Assembly (NCBI RefSeq): GCF_000003815.2
Contig: NC_049987.1
Coordinates: 10,424,307 to 10,488,306 of the forward strand
Direction: 5' to 3'
DNA from: Branchiostoma floridae
Taxonomy: Eukaryota; Chordata; Leptocardii; Amphioxiformes; Branchiostomatidae
DNA: 64,000 bases
Every line of letters starts with the position of its first letter. Within the stretch, counting starts at the first letter, position 1. This document shows, in pieces, positions 58,901 to 60,726 of this stretch. The position numbers were made by a program, and so were the translations under genes. The notes under the pieces were generated by a model that saw only the letters and a program-made list of their open reading frames with translations, searched no databases and had not been told where the DNA came from.

Positions 58901-59020
58901 ATATTGTGCTTACTTTGTTCAATTTTGCTCCAGAAAACCAAACCAAAAGCGGATGAGAACCATGTGGAAGAAGTCAGGCCTTACCATGACGACAGTGATG
59001 AAGACATGCTGGATGTGTAG
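7837..59020 (+). CDS. IGF2R: Cation-independent mannose-6-phosphate receptor (CI-MPR / IGF2R orthologue), 42 coding exons
   Basis: Type I membrane receptor that carries mannose-6-phosphate-tagged hydrolases from the trans-Golgi and cell surface to endosomes. The 42 exons listed below sum to 7371 nt, all junction phases agree, and the product is 2456 residues (human: about 2490). Order: signal peptide (exon 1), repeats 1-15 (exons 1-37), a stub with the conserved GQPEF..CEYIFNW (exon 38), membrane segment (exon 39), tail of about 113 residues (exons 39-42). Each repeat shows the family pattern: GxPxF, CxYxFxWxTxxACP, FDLSPL, YxINVCG, DGxxLxLxYxxGxxC and a final IxFxC. Q/R/E/Y mannose-6-phosphate residues are complete in repeats 3, 5, 9 and 11. 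The fibronectin type II insert of vertebrate repeat 13 is absent. Repeat 2 opens with an in-frame TGA (16195-16197). Introns hold many mobile elements and one nested gene. IGF2 binding is not implied by the symbol. Confidence 0.93.
9203..11335 (+). mobile_element. 5'-truncated non-LTR retrotransposon with RT and C-terminal endonuclease-like domain
   Basis: One open frame, 9206-11230, starts abruptly at RT motif A ([16 protein letters not shown]) just after a stop, so the fingers of the polymerase are missing. Motif B-like [10 protein letters not shown] and motif C AFMDDLT follow, then a thumb region, a CCHC-type knuckle ([17 protein letters not shown]) and a restriction-like endonuclease-type region (RPDMVLVSE ... 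[12 protein letters not shown]). This layout resembles R2-like RLE elements. The frame is free of stops over 2 kb but cannot make an intact polymerase. It lies sense in receptor intron 1. Confidence 0.8.
12142..12210 (+). repeat. 5S rRNA-derived sequence (3' half), probably a SINE3-type head or 5S pseudogene
   Basis: GTTAAGCAACAT, then CTGGTCAGAACGTGGATGGG, AGACC, and GGATGCTGTAGCC follow the 3' half of eukaryotic 5S rRNA, including the internal promoter box C region, with several substitutions. The 5' half is absent, so it is not a functional 5S gene. 5S-derived SINEs are known in animals. Confidence 0.65.
12510..15440. mobile_element. Mutator-like DNA transposon with long inverted ends and 9-bp target duplication
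   Basis: Both ends begin TAGTCTCTACCAGACTCCGG when read inward and stay similar for about 120 bases; the left copy has a ~18-base insertion. The element is flanked by GTTGGACAC at 12501-12509 and 15441-15449, a perfect 9-bp duplication. Long inverted ends with 9-bp duplications are typical of Mutator/MULE elements. I recognise no transposase, so it is probably non-autonomous or decayed. It contains a nested element at 13389-14467. Confidence 0.75.
13389..14467. mobile_element. Nested element with 22-bp perfect inverted ends
   Basis: CGGGAGGGGGCCATACTTCG (plus AC) at 13389-13410 is repeated in exact inverse at 14446-14467, inside the Mutator-like element. No coding region or target duplication recognised. 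Confidence 0.55.
15524..15783 (+). CDS. IGF2R: CI-MPR exon 2: repeat 1
   Basis: Encodes [17 protein letters not shown], then CNGNSVC, and ends INIQC. Acceptor CACATTAG, donor GTG|GTAGGA. The post-Cys position where Gln binds mannose-6-phosphate is Arg, so repeat 1 lacks the sugar signature. Confidence 0.88.
16187..16420 (+). CDS. IGF2R: CI-MPR exon 3: repeat 2, first half, with in-frame TGA
   Basis: After TTTTCCCAG the expected frame reads G-L-P-TGA-V-V-E-A-K-P-C and then [19 protein letters not shown] and FYINVC. The family has G-x-P-E-F-V here. A second AG at 16197-16198 would start the exon at 16199 in frame and skip the TGA. Donor CCAG|GTCAGT. Confidence 0.75.
16866..17095 (+). CDS. IGF2R: CI-MPR exon 4: repeat 2, second half
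   Basis: Encodes [28 protein letters not shown] and [10 protein letters not shown]. Acceptor TCTTCCTTCAG, donor GGG|GTGAGT, ending in phase 0. Confidence 0.9.
17512..17674 (+). CDS. IGF2R: CI-MPR exon 5: repeat 3, start
   Basis: Encodes [17 protein letters not shown] and IDIDLSPL. Acceptor GTTTTCCCAG, donor GAAG|GTAGGG. Confidence 0.9.
18048..18240 (+). CDS. IGF2R: CI-MPR exon 6: repeat 3, middle; mannose-6-phosphate Gln
   Basis: Encodes [15 protein letters not shown] and [14 protein letters not shown]. The Gln after Cys (codon 18185-18187) is the position of bovine Gln348. Donor GAG|GTTTGT. Confidence 0.9.
18659..18765 (+). CDS. IGF2R: CI-MPR exon 7: repeat 3, end; mannose-6-phosphate Arg
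   Basis: Encodes [17 protein letters not shown] and [15 protein letters not shown]. The Arg (18726-18728), eight residues before the Cys, is the position of bovine Arg391. Donor GCAG|GTGAGA. Confidence 0.9.
19194..19508 (+). CDS. IGF2R: CI-MPR exon 8: end of site 3 and repeat 4
   Basis: Opens [10 protein letters not shown]. Glu (19229-19231) and Tyr (19244-19246) complete the repeat 3 sugar site. Then [24 protein letters not shown] and FFMNVCGEV. Donor A|GTAAGT. Confidence 0.9.
19944..20093 (+). CDS. IGF2R: CI-MPR exon 9: repeat 4, end
   Basis: Encodes [13 protein letters not shown] and [11 protein letters not shown]. Acceptor CATATACAG, donor CCTG|GTAGGT. Confidence 0.9.
20582..20719 (+). 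CDS. IGF2R: CI-MPR exon 10: repeat 5, start
   Basis: Opens GDLESAPVL, strikingly like the vertebrate repeat 5 start, then [16 protein letters not shown] and CRVFDDDAG. Donor GCAG|GTATGA. Confidence 0.92.
20761..20844 (+). repeat. Dispersed ~85-bp repeat, copy in receptor intron 10
   Basis: Matches 21735-21820 closely: GACCTATGATGAA, TTACTTTTGACTTC, AATGATGTCATAAGTA, CCAATTTGAAGTACTGAGG. The two copies flank exon 11. Confidence 0.7.
21391..21562 (+). CDS. IGF2R: CI-MPR exon 11: repeat 5, middle; mannose-6-phosphate Gln
   Basis: Encodes [26 protein letters not shown] and AGACQVDR. The Gln (21549-21551) is the repeat 5 sugar-binding position. Donor GAAG|GTTGGG. Confidence 0.9.
21735..21820 (+). 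repeat. Dispersed ~85-bp repeat, copy in receptor intron 11
   Basis: Second copy of the repeat at 20761-20844, same strand, with scattered substitutions and a short insertion. Confidence 0.7.
21975..22262 (+). CDS. IGF2R: CI-MPR exon 12: repeat 5 end, repeat 6 start
   Basis: Encodes [18 protein letters not shown] and [10 protein letters not shown] with Arg 22084-22086. Then [18 protein letters not shown] supplies Glu (22150-22152) and Tyr (22165-22167), completing the repeat 5 site. Ends QYDLS. Donor CAAG|GTAAGC. Confidence 0.92.
22679..22844 (+). CDS. IGF2R: CI-MPR exon 13: repeat 6, middle
   Basis: Encodes [34 protein letters not shown] and [12 protein letters not shown]. Gln is kept, but the partner Arg is missing in exon 14. 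Donor GAG|GTAATT. Confidence 0.9.
22999..23502 (-). mobile_element. tRNA-derived SINE with 10-bp target duplication
   Basis: Read on the minus strand, the head has a pol III A box TAGCACAGTGG (23479-23489) and a B box GGTTCGAATCC (23436-23446) in tRNA spacing. A body follows containing GCACGTTAAAGAACCC and paired inverted blocks. The tail is a (GAT)n run. AAATGTTACA at 22989-22998 and 23503-23512 flanks it as a perfect target duplication. Receptor intron 13, antisense. Confidence 0.85.
23787..23957 (+). CDS. IGF2R: CI-MPR exon 14: repeat 6, end
   Basis: Encodes [26 protein letters not shown] and [13 protein letters not shown]. The sugar-site Arg position is not Arg. Acceptor CCAACACAG, donor CTG|GTAGGG. 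Confidence 0.9.
24521..24736 (+). CDS. IGF2R: CI-MPR exon 15: repeat 7, start
   Basis: Encodes [30 protein letters not shown] and [13 protein letters not shown]. Acceptor TTTCTCCAG, donor AGG|GTAGGA. Followed by the intron that holds the DIRS element. Confidence 0.9.
24976..25119 (+). repeat. Left inverted terminal repeat of the DIRS element
   Basis: Begins TTGTCCCTCGACGCTGTCAC and ends GCATAATCCTCAGTT. About 95% identical to the reverse complement of 29745-29887. Confidence 0.85.
26217..26506 (+). repeat. Four ~75-bp tandem repeats inside the DIRS element
   Basis: Units share GCACCGTTGAGTCGGTTTC, then ACGCAGCAGAAT and CTCTGCGTCTG. Four copies with length changes in the AT-rich middle. They lie between the putative gag-like frames and the recombinase. 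Confidence 0.75.
28700..29520 (+). pseudogene. Degenerate tyrosine recombinase of the DIRS element
   Basis: An N-terminal block around 28714-28941 ([14 protein letters not shown], like the family's FLLALASGKRRSE) and a C-terminal block 29207-29482 ([50 protein letters not shown]) belong to one recombinase broken by frame changes. After WSSS comes TAG and then TFEK before a stop. Confidence 0.75.
29558..29663 (+). repeat. Internal complementary region of the DIRS element
   Basis: 29558-29593 is the exact reverse complement of the left end 24976-25011; 29594-29663 is the exact reverse complement of the right end 29861-29930. In DIRS elements this joint templates the circular intermediate. Confidence 0.85.
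29745..29930 (-). repeat. Right inverted terminal repeat of the DIRS element with extension
   Basis: Inverse of the left repeat up to 29887, then 43 extra bases ending CAAACTTCAA. The unequal right end is as described for DIRS1. Confidence 0.85.
29947..30142 (+). CDS. IGF2R: CI-MPR exon 16: repeat 7, middle
   Basis: Encodes [18 protein letters not shown], then GHCEDASVC and GQLTLRYDG. It has two more cysteines than usual between NICG and the ASVC cysteine. Acceptor CTTTGTCTTTAG lies directly beside the DIRS element end. Donor TCAG|GTATGT. Confidence 0.88.
30440..30517. repeat. ~78-bp hairpin-forming inverted repeat
   Basis: Arms with AAATGTTTGTGGTGGTTTTA and its near-complement ending CCACCGCAAACATTT pair almost fully with a small loop at GGTGGCCACC. 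Could be a fold-back element remnant. Receptor intron 16. Confidence 0.65.
30567..30763 (+). CDS. IGF2R: CI-MPR exon 17: repeat 7 end, repeat 8 start
   Basis: Encodes [37 protein letters not shown] and [11 protein letters not shown]. Donor ACG|GTGAGT. Confidence 0.9.
31386..31872 (+). repeat. ~162-bp tandem array in receptor intron 17
   Basis: Units begin CCTGTACCCTGGTATT at 31386, 31549, 31711 and (transition to the larger unit) 31873. Each has GAGCTGAAATTTGRCA, GTACAACAAAATGCTTATTT and CCAAAAAAGGACACTTTTGG. A partial unit precedes at about 31230. Minus-strand open frames here are by-products. Confidence 0.85.
31873..33226 (+). repeat. Two tandem copies of a 0.6-0.7-kb unit
   Basis: 31873-32491 and 32492-33226 share, in order: CTGTACCCTGGTAT, GTATAGATAGGCAT, AGCCAATCAGCGAAGAGGA, GGCTAATTAATATTCATAAG, CTTGCATTTTAGGCTATT-like text, and the end GTTGACGGTCT. 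Both keep a CCAAT-type box and an AT-rich block spaced like a promoter. No coding region recognised. Confidence 0.75.
33227..34518. other. Rest of receptor intron 17, nothing recognised
   Basis: AT-rich intron sequence. Small open frames only; a short direct repeat TAGTGACCACCTGTC occurs here (near 33739) and again at about 34785 in the next intron. Confidence 0.4.
34519..34636 (+). CDS. IGF2R: CI-MPR exon 18: repeat 8, middle
   Basis: Encodes [25 protein letters not shown] and DYNCPG. Acceptor TTTTTTTTAG, donor CCTG|GTACAA. Confidence 0.88.
35016..35191 (+). CDS. IGF2R: CI-MPR exon 19: repeat 8, end
   Basis: Encodes [28 protein letters not shown] and [12 protein letters not shown], very close to the vertebrate LGVVQMSPQAA segment. 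Donor CAG|GTGGAT. Confidence 0.9.
35707..35882 (+). CDS. IGF2R: CI-MPR exon 20: repeat 9, start
   Basis: Encodes [30 protein letters not shown] and FEFDLSPL. Acceptor CTCCCTCCAG, donor ACAG|GTAATG. Followed by the intron with the antisense LINE. Confidence 0.92.
36331..37458 (-). CDS. LINE ORF2, C-terminal part after a frameshift
   Basis: 375 residues that continue ORF2: [38 protein letters not shown], and a Cys/His segment [18 protein letters not shown] single-frame slip at the GTCTCAGCAT stretch separates it from the first part ([10 protein letters not shown] reads through in the shifted frame). Confidence 0.9.
   Translation of the reverse strand: MNHDLRMVGEWSDQWLVTFNPLKTELMTFSMKRVKVYHPPLVFKGVVLKEVDSHKHLGLNLKRDLSWSYHVSTLITKAMKRINLLKRISYFVPRGTLETLYVTMIRPLLEYADIVWCGLLGKDCDLLESVQMAAARVCTGAMRGTKHESLLAEVAWDTLADRRKKHQLIQFWKIINGLAPLYLHNIIPPRICDTVPYNVRANQNLTSIACKTEKYKRSFLPSTVHLWNELPTNAKAVLSINTFKKELDSLFNKPTKYSHFSYGQGRSAVHLTRLRLNFSQLNYHLFQHHCIDYPTCKCGYHCETTEHYLLHCTLYTSQRSSLLSAVSNIIVDLKHLNNTTLCTLLLSGSTSLSHQQNCNIFDLVITYIHCTGRFS
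37463..39523 (-). CDS. LINE ORF2, endonuclease and reverse transcriptase (first part)
   Basis: 686 residues. An apurinic-type endonuclease comes first ([33 protein letters not shown], then the domain-end [11 protein letters not shown]). Reverse transcriptase follows: [67 protein letters not shown], and catalytic LFADDTSL. It then leaves frame near 37460. Target-primed reverse transcription enzyme of a CR1/Jockey-group element. Confidence 0.92.
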   Translation of the reverse strand: MKSLSVCHANVRSLPANDFVKLHELESVALDVGFDVIALTETWCDETIPDSDISLSSYQSPLRRDRNRHGGGVALYASNNLPCKRRSDLETDGSETIWCEVKLKNWTVYICTCYRPPGQNVDERTAFIDHLQRAVDTIVDNGPSQQNAIVLLGDFNGNSDNAAGMINRFVSDNNFSQLITEPTRSTDTSASVLDLIITDSPGMFVDHGILPPLANCDHAVTYGTMSKVNAYKRTMYDFTNVDYEELNSKILEVDWNSVISDHIPDVNASAEAFMSTLTDVIKTVIPSKVVTIRPRDKPWMTCEIRRLLRRKRRLYGRYKKTNNSSLFCAFKRVRNNCIDLIRKAKRNHRHSLCLDLANPTSNPKKWWSISKEIFLGKADRVLPSLLENGNVMTDDKAKADILNNYFASQTYLNTDGASFPNFVPRTELALNSINCCPANVYSVLSNLNINKATGPDGLSNRLLKCIAPSIAQPLSHLFNVSLEYGCFPSIWKFSNVVPVYKKGDKQAKENYRPISLLCCVSKVFERIVYAPLSAYLHGNNLLTDRNSGFTPGDSTVNSLTHLVHKLHKAVDQGFEVRTVFLDISKAFDKVWHDGLLFKLSQLGISGSLLQWIQSYLTNRKQRVVINGACSDWLPIDAGVPQGSLLGPLLFLVFINDLVDNLQTDANLFADDTSLVEVVLDPLVSAF
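39844..40545 (-). CDS. LINE ORF1, coiled-coil RNA-binding protein
   Basis: 233 residues. A Gln/Lys/Glu-rich coiled coil (about residues 20-95) is followed by [17 protein letters not shown], the start of an RRM-like domain as in L1-type ORF1 proteins, then [15 protein letters not shown] and a C-terminal domain. It would coat the element's RNA. Complete from Met to stop. Confidence 0.85.
   Translation of the reverse strand: MASTQRNTRASSQTQAKSVELREKLSADNKLLLDAIEATLLLPLKSEIQELKSQLAGVADEQREIKSSVAQVKSQINTTDAAVRETSARLNDLEQYSRRNCLLLHGAVSPTSDTVQFILDTAKNTLGIDLSEGDIDRAHPLPRRKGSDGQRPPPIVIKFVSYTARHKFFSAKSKLKGSKLFVTEQLTKENAQLLRATREKMGNGWSMDGRIYCLHDSVKKRVANRTDLDNMEL
40942..41090 (+). CDS. IGF2R: CI-MPR exon 21: repeat 9, middle; mannose-6-phosphate Gln
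   Basis: Encodes [18 protein letters not shown] and [10 protein letters not shown]. The Gln is codon 41045-41047. Acceptor CACATTGCAG, donor ACAG|GTCAGA. Confidence 0.9.
41475..41635 (+). CDS. IGF2R: CI-MPR exon 22: repeat 9, end; mannose-6-phosphate Arg
   Basis: Encodes [11 protein letters not shown] and [10 protein letters not shown] with Arg 41561-41563. Then a Cys-containing extension, [16 protein letters not shown], is longer than in vertebrates. Donor CCT|GTAAGT. The following intron holds the nested gene. Confidence 0.9.
42229..42234 (-). terminator. Candidate polyadenylation signal of the nested gene
   Basis: AATAAA on the minus strand, 262 bases beyond the nested gene's stop codon. 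Confidence 0.4.
42496..42674 (-). CDS. Nested gene exon 6 and stop
   Basis: Encodes [37 protein letters not shown] and [11 protein letters not shown], stop TAA at 42496. The CNCD...W..D.G.LT.K..LPV pattern is characteristic of the Caspr fibrinogen-like region. Confidence 0.87.
42496..45689 (-). CDS. Secreted coiled-coil protein with contactin-associated/fibrinogen-like C-terminus, nested in receptor intron 22
   Basis: Complete six-exon minus-strand gene: 45245-45689, 44890-45006, 44392-44529, 43884-44041, 43306-43438, 42496-42674. All borders are GT/AG on the minus strand, all phases join, and the CDS is 1170 nt (389 residues). Signal peptide [20 protein letters not shown]; a Gln/Glu/Lys-rich heptad coiled coil (about residues 45-145) built from repeats like TKAQQQE; then a Cys-rich region. 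The C-terminal exons carry [49 protein letters not shown] and [17 protein letters not shown], the pattern of the fibrinogen-like region of contactin-associated proteins (Caspr). It is probably an oligomeric extracellular lectin- or matrix-like protein; ligand unknown. No membrane segment or laminin-G domains, unlike true Caspr proteins. Confidence 0.85.
42795..42853. repeat. GC-rich palindrome in the nested gene's last intron
   Basis: CAGGTCAGGTTCAGGTCC is followed by GGACCTGAACCTGGACCTG after a short loop, so the region can fold into a hairpin of about 20 pairs. Confidence 0.6.
43306..43438 (-). CDS. Nested gene exon 5
   Basis: Encodes [20 protein letters not shown] and [18 protein letters not shown]. 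Acceptor CCAATGCAG; donor GAAG|GTAAGG. Confidence 0.83.
43884..44041 (-). CDS. Nested gene exon 4
   Basis: Encodes [36 protein letters not shown] and SQTCKQFIK, matching the Caspr-type HDSE..V..Y...QI.AL...S..C.Q pattern. Donor CAAG|GTACAG. Confidence 0.85.
44392..44529 (-). CDS. Nested gene exon 3
   Basis: Encodes [20 protein letters not shown] and [16 protein letters not shown], the first strands of a fibrinogen-like fold with its Cys pair. Acceptor TCATGTAG, donor AAAG|GTAACG. Confidence 0.85.
44890..45006 (-). CDS. Nested gene exon 2
   Basis: Encodes [20 protein letters not shown] and [14 protein letters not shown]. Acceptor TCTATACAG, donor CCAG|GTGACA; phase 1 on both sides. Confidence 0.8.
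45245..45689 (-). CDS. Nested gene exon 1: signal peptide and coiled coil
   Basis: ATG at 45689. After the signal peptide come a short Cys-containing segment ([16 protein letters not shown]) and about 95 residues of Gln-rich heptads. Donor CCAG|GTCAGT. The open frame extends upstream, so a longer N-terminus is possible but would bury the signal peptide. Confidence 0.82.
46507..46738 (+). CDS. IGF2R: CI-MPR exon 23: end of site 9 and repeat 10 start
   Basis: Opens [20 protein letters not shown]: Glu 46519-46521 and Tyr 46537-46539 complete the repeat 9 sugar site. Then [16 protein letters not shown] and FYINVC. Donor AAAG|GTGAGC. Confidence 0.92.
47228..47442 (+). CDS. IGF2R: CI-MPR exon 24: repeat 10, end
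   Basis: Encodes [28 protein letters not shown] and [14 protein letters not shown]. No sugar signature (Met after Cys). Acceptor ATCATTTTAG, donor GTG|GTGAGT. Confidence 0.9.
47731..47863 (+). CDS. IGF2R: CI-MPR exon 25: repeat 11, start
   Basis: Encodes [28 protein letters not shown] and CKAKNPLTG. Acceptor TTTTCCATAG, donor ACAG|GTAAAC. Confidence 0.9.
48446..48580 (+). CDS. IGF2R: CI-MPR exon 26: repeat 11, middle
   Basis: Encodes [34 protein letters not shown] and ends DDIG. Acceptor CCTGCTAG, donor ATAG|GTGAAT. Confidence 0.9.
49142..49404 (+). CDS. IGF2R: CI-MPR exon 27: repeat 11 end with full M6P signature, repeat 12 start
   Basis: Opens [11 protein letters not shown]. Gln 49150-49152, Arg 49279-49281 in [10 protein letters not shown], Glu 49345-49347 and Tyr 49363-49365 have the spacing of the functional repeats (43 residues from Gln to Arg; Glu six before Tyr). 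The mammalian IGF2-pocket residues Phe1567 and Ile1572 correspond to Gln and His here. Donor CCAG|GTCAGG. Confidence 0.92.
49640..49920 (-). mobile_element. tRNA-derived SINE, second family
   Basis: On the minus strand the head reads like a tRNA: A box TGGCTGAGTGG near 49909, then AGTTTGATCCC as B box. A body of about 200 bases follows. Receptor intron 27. Confidence 0.6.
50022..50222 (+). CDS. IGF2R: CI-MPR exon 28: repeat 12, middle
   Basis: Encodes [31 protein letters not shown] and [11 protein letters not shown]. Acceptor TGTTCTCACAG, donor GTG|GTATGA. Confidence 0.92.
50766..50915 (+). CDS. IGF2R: CI-MPR exon 29: repeat 12, end
   Basis: Encodes [28 protein letters not shown] and [13 protein letters not shown]. 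Acceptor ACGTAACAG, donor GTG|GTGAGA. Confidence 0.9.
51526..51705 (+). CDS. IGF2R: CI-MPR exon 30: repeat 13, start
   Basis: Encodes [39 protein letters not shown]. Acceptor GTTCCCCCAG, donor GAG|GTGACA. Confidence 0.92.
51960..52195 (-). mobile_element. tRNA-derived SINE-like fragment
   Basis: Minus strand: TGGCTAAGC (A-box-like) and GGGTTCCATTCC (B-box-like) at tRNA spacing, with a short body. Receptor intron 30. Confidence 0.5.
52317..52592 (+). CDS. IGF2R: CI-MPR exon 31: repeat 13, end, without fibronectin type II insert
   Basis: Encodes [26 protein letters not shown] and directly [10 protein letters not shown]. In vertebrates a ~47-residue fibronectin type II module lies between these last two blocks; here only a few residues do. 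Acceptor ATTTCTTCAG, donor AGT|GTAAGT. Confidence 0.92.
52864..52980. repeat. Truncated copy of the intron-13 SINE
   Basis: ACAGGGTTATACTGCC, AGGGTGACATATCC, and ATGGGGATGCGCC track 23050-23160 of the SINE at 22999-23502 with about 15% differences. The head is missing. Confidence 0.65.
53012..53213 (+). CDS. IGF2R: CI-MPR exon 32: repeat 14, start
   Basis: Encodes [36 protein letters not shown] and [14 protein letters not shown]. Acceptor TTTCCCTAG, donor CCAA|GTATGT. Confidence 0.92.
53760..53852 (+). CDS. IGF2R: CI-MPR exon 33: repeat 14, middle
   Basis: Short exon encoding [20 protein letters not shown] and [11 protein letters not shown]. Acceptor CACTACAG, donor GATG|GTAAGC. It has no long open frame of its own, but phases match both neighbours. 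Confidence 0.85.
54283..54490 (+). CDS. IGF2R: CI-MPR exon 34: repeat 14 end, repeat 15 start
   Basis: Encodes [32 protein letters not shown] and [16 protein letters not shown]. Acceptor CACCTCCCAG, donor CAAG|GTAAAG. Confidence 0.88.
55060..55105 (+). repeat. Dispersed repeat R1, short fragment
   Basis: ATATAGCCAGTATAATCGCC and GGCGTAAAACACC match the start of the R1 repeat at 4441 and 56580. Confidence 0.45.
55214..55300 (+). CDS. IGF2R: CI-MPR exon 35: repeat 15
   Basis: Short exon encoding [20 protein letters not shown]. Acceptor TATTCACAG, donor CGG|GTGAGT; phase 2 on both sides. Confidence 0.8.
55725..55909 (+). CDS. IGF2R: CI-MPR exon 36: repeat 15; Gln position
   Basis: Encodes [20 protein letters not shown] and [17 protein letters not shown]. 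Gln follows Cys as in sugar-binding repeats. Acceptor CCCAAATAG, donor CAAG|GTAAGC. Confidence 0.88.
56376..56482 (+). CDS. IGF2R: CI-MPR exon 37: repeat 15, end
   Basis: Encodes [20 protein letters not shown] and [16 protein letters not shown]. The residue eight before the Cys is Thr, not Arg, so the repeat 15 signature is incomplete here. Donor AGG|GTAAGG. Confidence 0.85.
56580..56760 (+). repeat. Dispersed repeat R1, copy in receptor intron 37
   Basis: Shares TATAGCCAGTATGATGG, AGCATAACACGCC, GCAGTAGCTGGTTATG and TTTTTGAACATATCAATCC with 4441-4720. Confidence 0.6.
56839..56936 (+). CDS. IGF2R: CI-MPR exon 38: juxtamembrane stub
   Basis: Encodes [20 protein letters not shown] and [11 protein letters not shown]. 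It supplies the Glu and Tyr that complete repeat 15. Donor GT|GTAAGT lies immediately before what would otherwise read as a TAA. Confidence 0.9.
57402..57560 (+). CDS. IGF2R: CI-MPR exon 39: transmembrane segment
   Basis: A Pro/Gln-rich linker is followed by the hydrophobic [20 protein letters not shown], then FHKQERR as stop-transfer. Type I topology as in the family. Acceptor TTTGTCTAG, donor GAAG|GTAGGG. Confidence 0.92.
58058..58136 (+). CDS. IGF2R: CI-MPR exon 40: cytoplasmic tail, palmitoylation and internalisation region
   Basis: Encodes [10 protein letters not shown] and HPTYRYTK. The adjacent cysteines match the palmitoylated region of the mammalian tail. With the first codon of exon 41 the tail reads YRYTKF, a YxxPhi signal in the position of mammalian YKYSKV. 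Donor AAAG|GTAAAG. Confidence 0.88.
58346..58501 (+). CDS. IGF2R: CI-MPR exon 41: acidic cytoplasmic tail
   Basis: Encodes F (last residue of the YxxPhi signal), then acidic stretches [20 protein letters not shown] and [14 protein letters not shown], with Ser next to acids suited to casein kinase 2. Acceptor CTCTCCCCAG, donor AAG|GTACGT. Confidence 0.88.
58603..58860 (+). repeat. Dispersed repeat R1, copy in receptor intron 41
   Basis: Shares TATAGCCAGCATAACCAG, TAGCATAACACAACAGCTT, AATTTTGAACACATCAATTC and AACTCTGGTACTTGAAGGCA with 4441-4720. Confidence 0.6.
58934..59020 (+). CDS. IGF2R: CI-MPR exon 42: C-terminus with acidic dileucine-like signal
   Basis: Encodes [14 protein letters not shown] and ends [14 protein letters not shown], stop TAG at 59018. 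This matches the mammalian end FHDDSDEDLLHI, the GGA-binding DxxLL signal, except that the first Leu is Met. Acceptor TTTGCTCCAG. Confidence 0.92.
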   Translation, partial: KTKPKADENHVEEVRPYHDDSDEDMLDV

Positions 59021-59871
59021 GCTGATTTCTACATGGAAAAAATCTCTAGTATCGTATCTACAGCTCTGATGGTGTAGGGTTAGCATTAGCAAGCTGGGAC
59101 TTGCTTCTCTCTGCTTGGACGTTCTTTATATTATGAGCTATTGCTGTGATGATTCAGAGAATATAAGGCTTTTCACTTTATGGTACAGTGTTAGATATAG
59201 AAATGAAATTGTACCAGCATGTGAGAGATGATAAGTTTGTCAAGAGAATTTCTGATGAGAGTCTAAAACTTCAGTTGGAGTATGCTGTAAGTAACTCCAG
59301 TCCTATAAGTGTCTGGGGTACCAATGGAACTCCATGCACCGAGCACAAGAAATCAGGCATTCTTTCTTCCTGAGTAATTAGTAATGTAATCAAATTCTAA
59401 AGATGGGTGAAATAAATGAATGAACGTACTTAAGGCCAGCACAGCTTACCAGATCTAAACATGTACCATTGTGATAATATTCTTACAAGATCGTGACACT
59501 GTGCCTATACAATGCGCTTGATAATGCCAAATGTTACTTGAAAAAAAGTTTAATCAACCACTTTGTGCCATGACTGTAAGTCAGTAGCATGATTTGAAGA
59601 ATGCTATTACTGAAGCGTATTTTTGTCCTGCAAATATTATTTGCATGATTGATTAAATGTACATTGGGTAAGTTGAATGTATTGGCTTATATTGAAGATG
59701 AAAACTATAATTTAAGATGAAAACTATGGCTAAATGTGAAATCTGAATGTAATTTTTTGGTCATGAAAATATTTGCAGAATGCTGTATAAAATTGTGCTC
59801 AATACTGATGAACATGACTATTTTGTTGTTATTTATGTTACTTTGTTTTCTCTGGTGCTCAGCATTGTGTT
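59021..59871 (+). other. Receptor 3' UTR and following intergenic DNA
   Basis: No open frame of interest; AT-rich. The shortest 3' UTR would end near the AATAAA at 59411. Confidence 0.4.
59411..59416 (+). terminator. Candidate polyadenylation signal of the receptor gene
   Basis: AATAAA 391 bases after the receptor stop. Other AATAAA copies exist further right, so use is uncertain; 59021-59416 would be the shortest 3' UTR. Confidence 0.45.
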
Positions 59872-60726
59872 TAATGAATGAATGAATGAATTTATTGCTC
59901 AACGATCGCACAAGGTACAATGTATGGCAACTAACAACAACTAACAGCTATACAGACAATAGTACTACGGGGCTACATACAGAACAACAAAATATTATCG
60001 ATAATAGTACAGTTATGTATGAGTGATCTGGTCTCGCATTTGGAATACAGTATAAAGAAACTGACCTACGTAGACGGATATATGAGATGAACACGTTAGC
60101 AGTGTATGGAAGATATCGTTCTTTGTACCAGTAAGAGAGTAGTGAGTTTTGGTTCTAATATTCTTAAACAATGTATCTCTCTCTTTATCGTAGGTAGGAC
60201 ATTTCATAACAAAGTGGAGTTCATCTTCGATATTTTCATGACATGTAGGACACAGTCTCTGAGTGGCTGGTGTGTTACGGTGACGACCTTTTTCTATTTC
60301 TAAACAATGTGCACTAATTCTCAGTTTTGTAATGCTGTATGTAAATGGTCTATTTTGAATTGATGTGAGATATTCTTCTAAGCCAAAGTGTTTTTTGATT
60401 TTTGAATACGTTTGGAGTTTGCTGGTGCTTTTGAGTTGTTCCCTCCAGCCAGAAAGAAACGTGTCTTTTAGACGCTCTTTAAATAAGTTTCCAAAATGTT
60501 TGGCATTAACAGCGGGGTTAAGCCAAACATTTTGGAACCCATGTCGGCATAAAATGTCCTGAACGTGAGTAGCCCAGTCATGTCCTTCTTCGACTGAAGT
60601 GTCGTAAGCCTTTAAAGGATTACTCACAAACGGACATTCTGTTTTAGATAGTGGGTCAGTATATATGGTTTGCCATAACGGCTCTTGAGACACCAAGACT
60701 GACCACTTATGAGATGGAACCTTCAC
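59872..60726 (-). mobile_element. 5'-truncated LINE, ORF2 C-terminus
   Basis: Minus-strand frame 60726-60013 is the end of a LINE polyprotein: SVLVSQEPLWQTIYTDPL, HGFQNVWLNP, and a zinc-knuckle-like CPTCHENIEDELHFVMKC. The 3' tail is a TTCA-type simple repeat (59872-59893). The endonuclease and polymerase are absent. Different family from the intron-20 LINE. Confidence 0.75.

Noticed and set aside
7837-59020. Calling the receptor an IGF2 receptor in function
   Set aside because: The repeat 11 pocket residues and the repeat 13 fibronectin module are absent, so only the orthology is claimed.
60013-60726. A single-exon host gene of 237 residues
   Set aside because: The sequence matches the C-terminal part of LINE polyproteins and ends in a simple-repeat tail.
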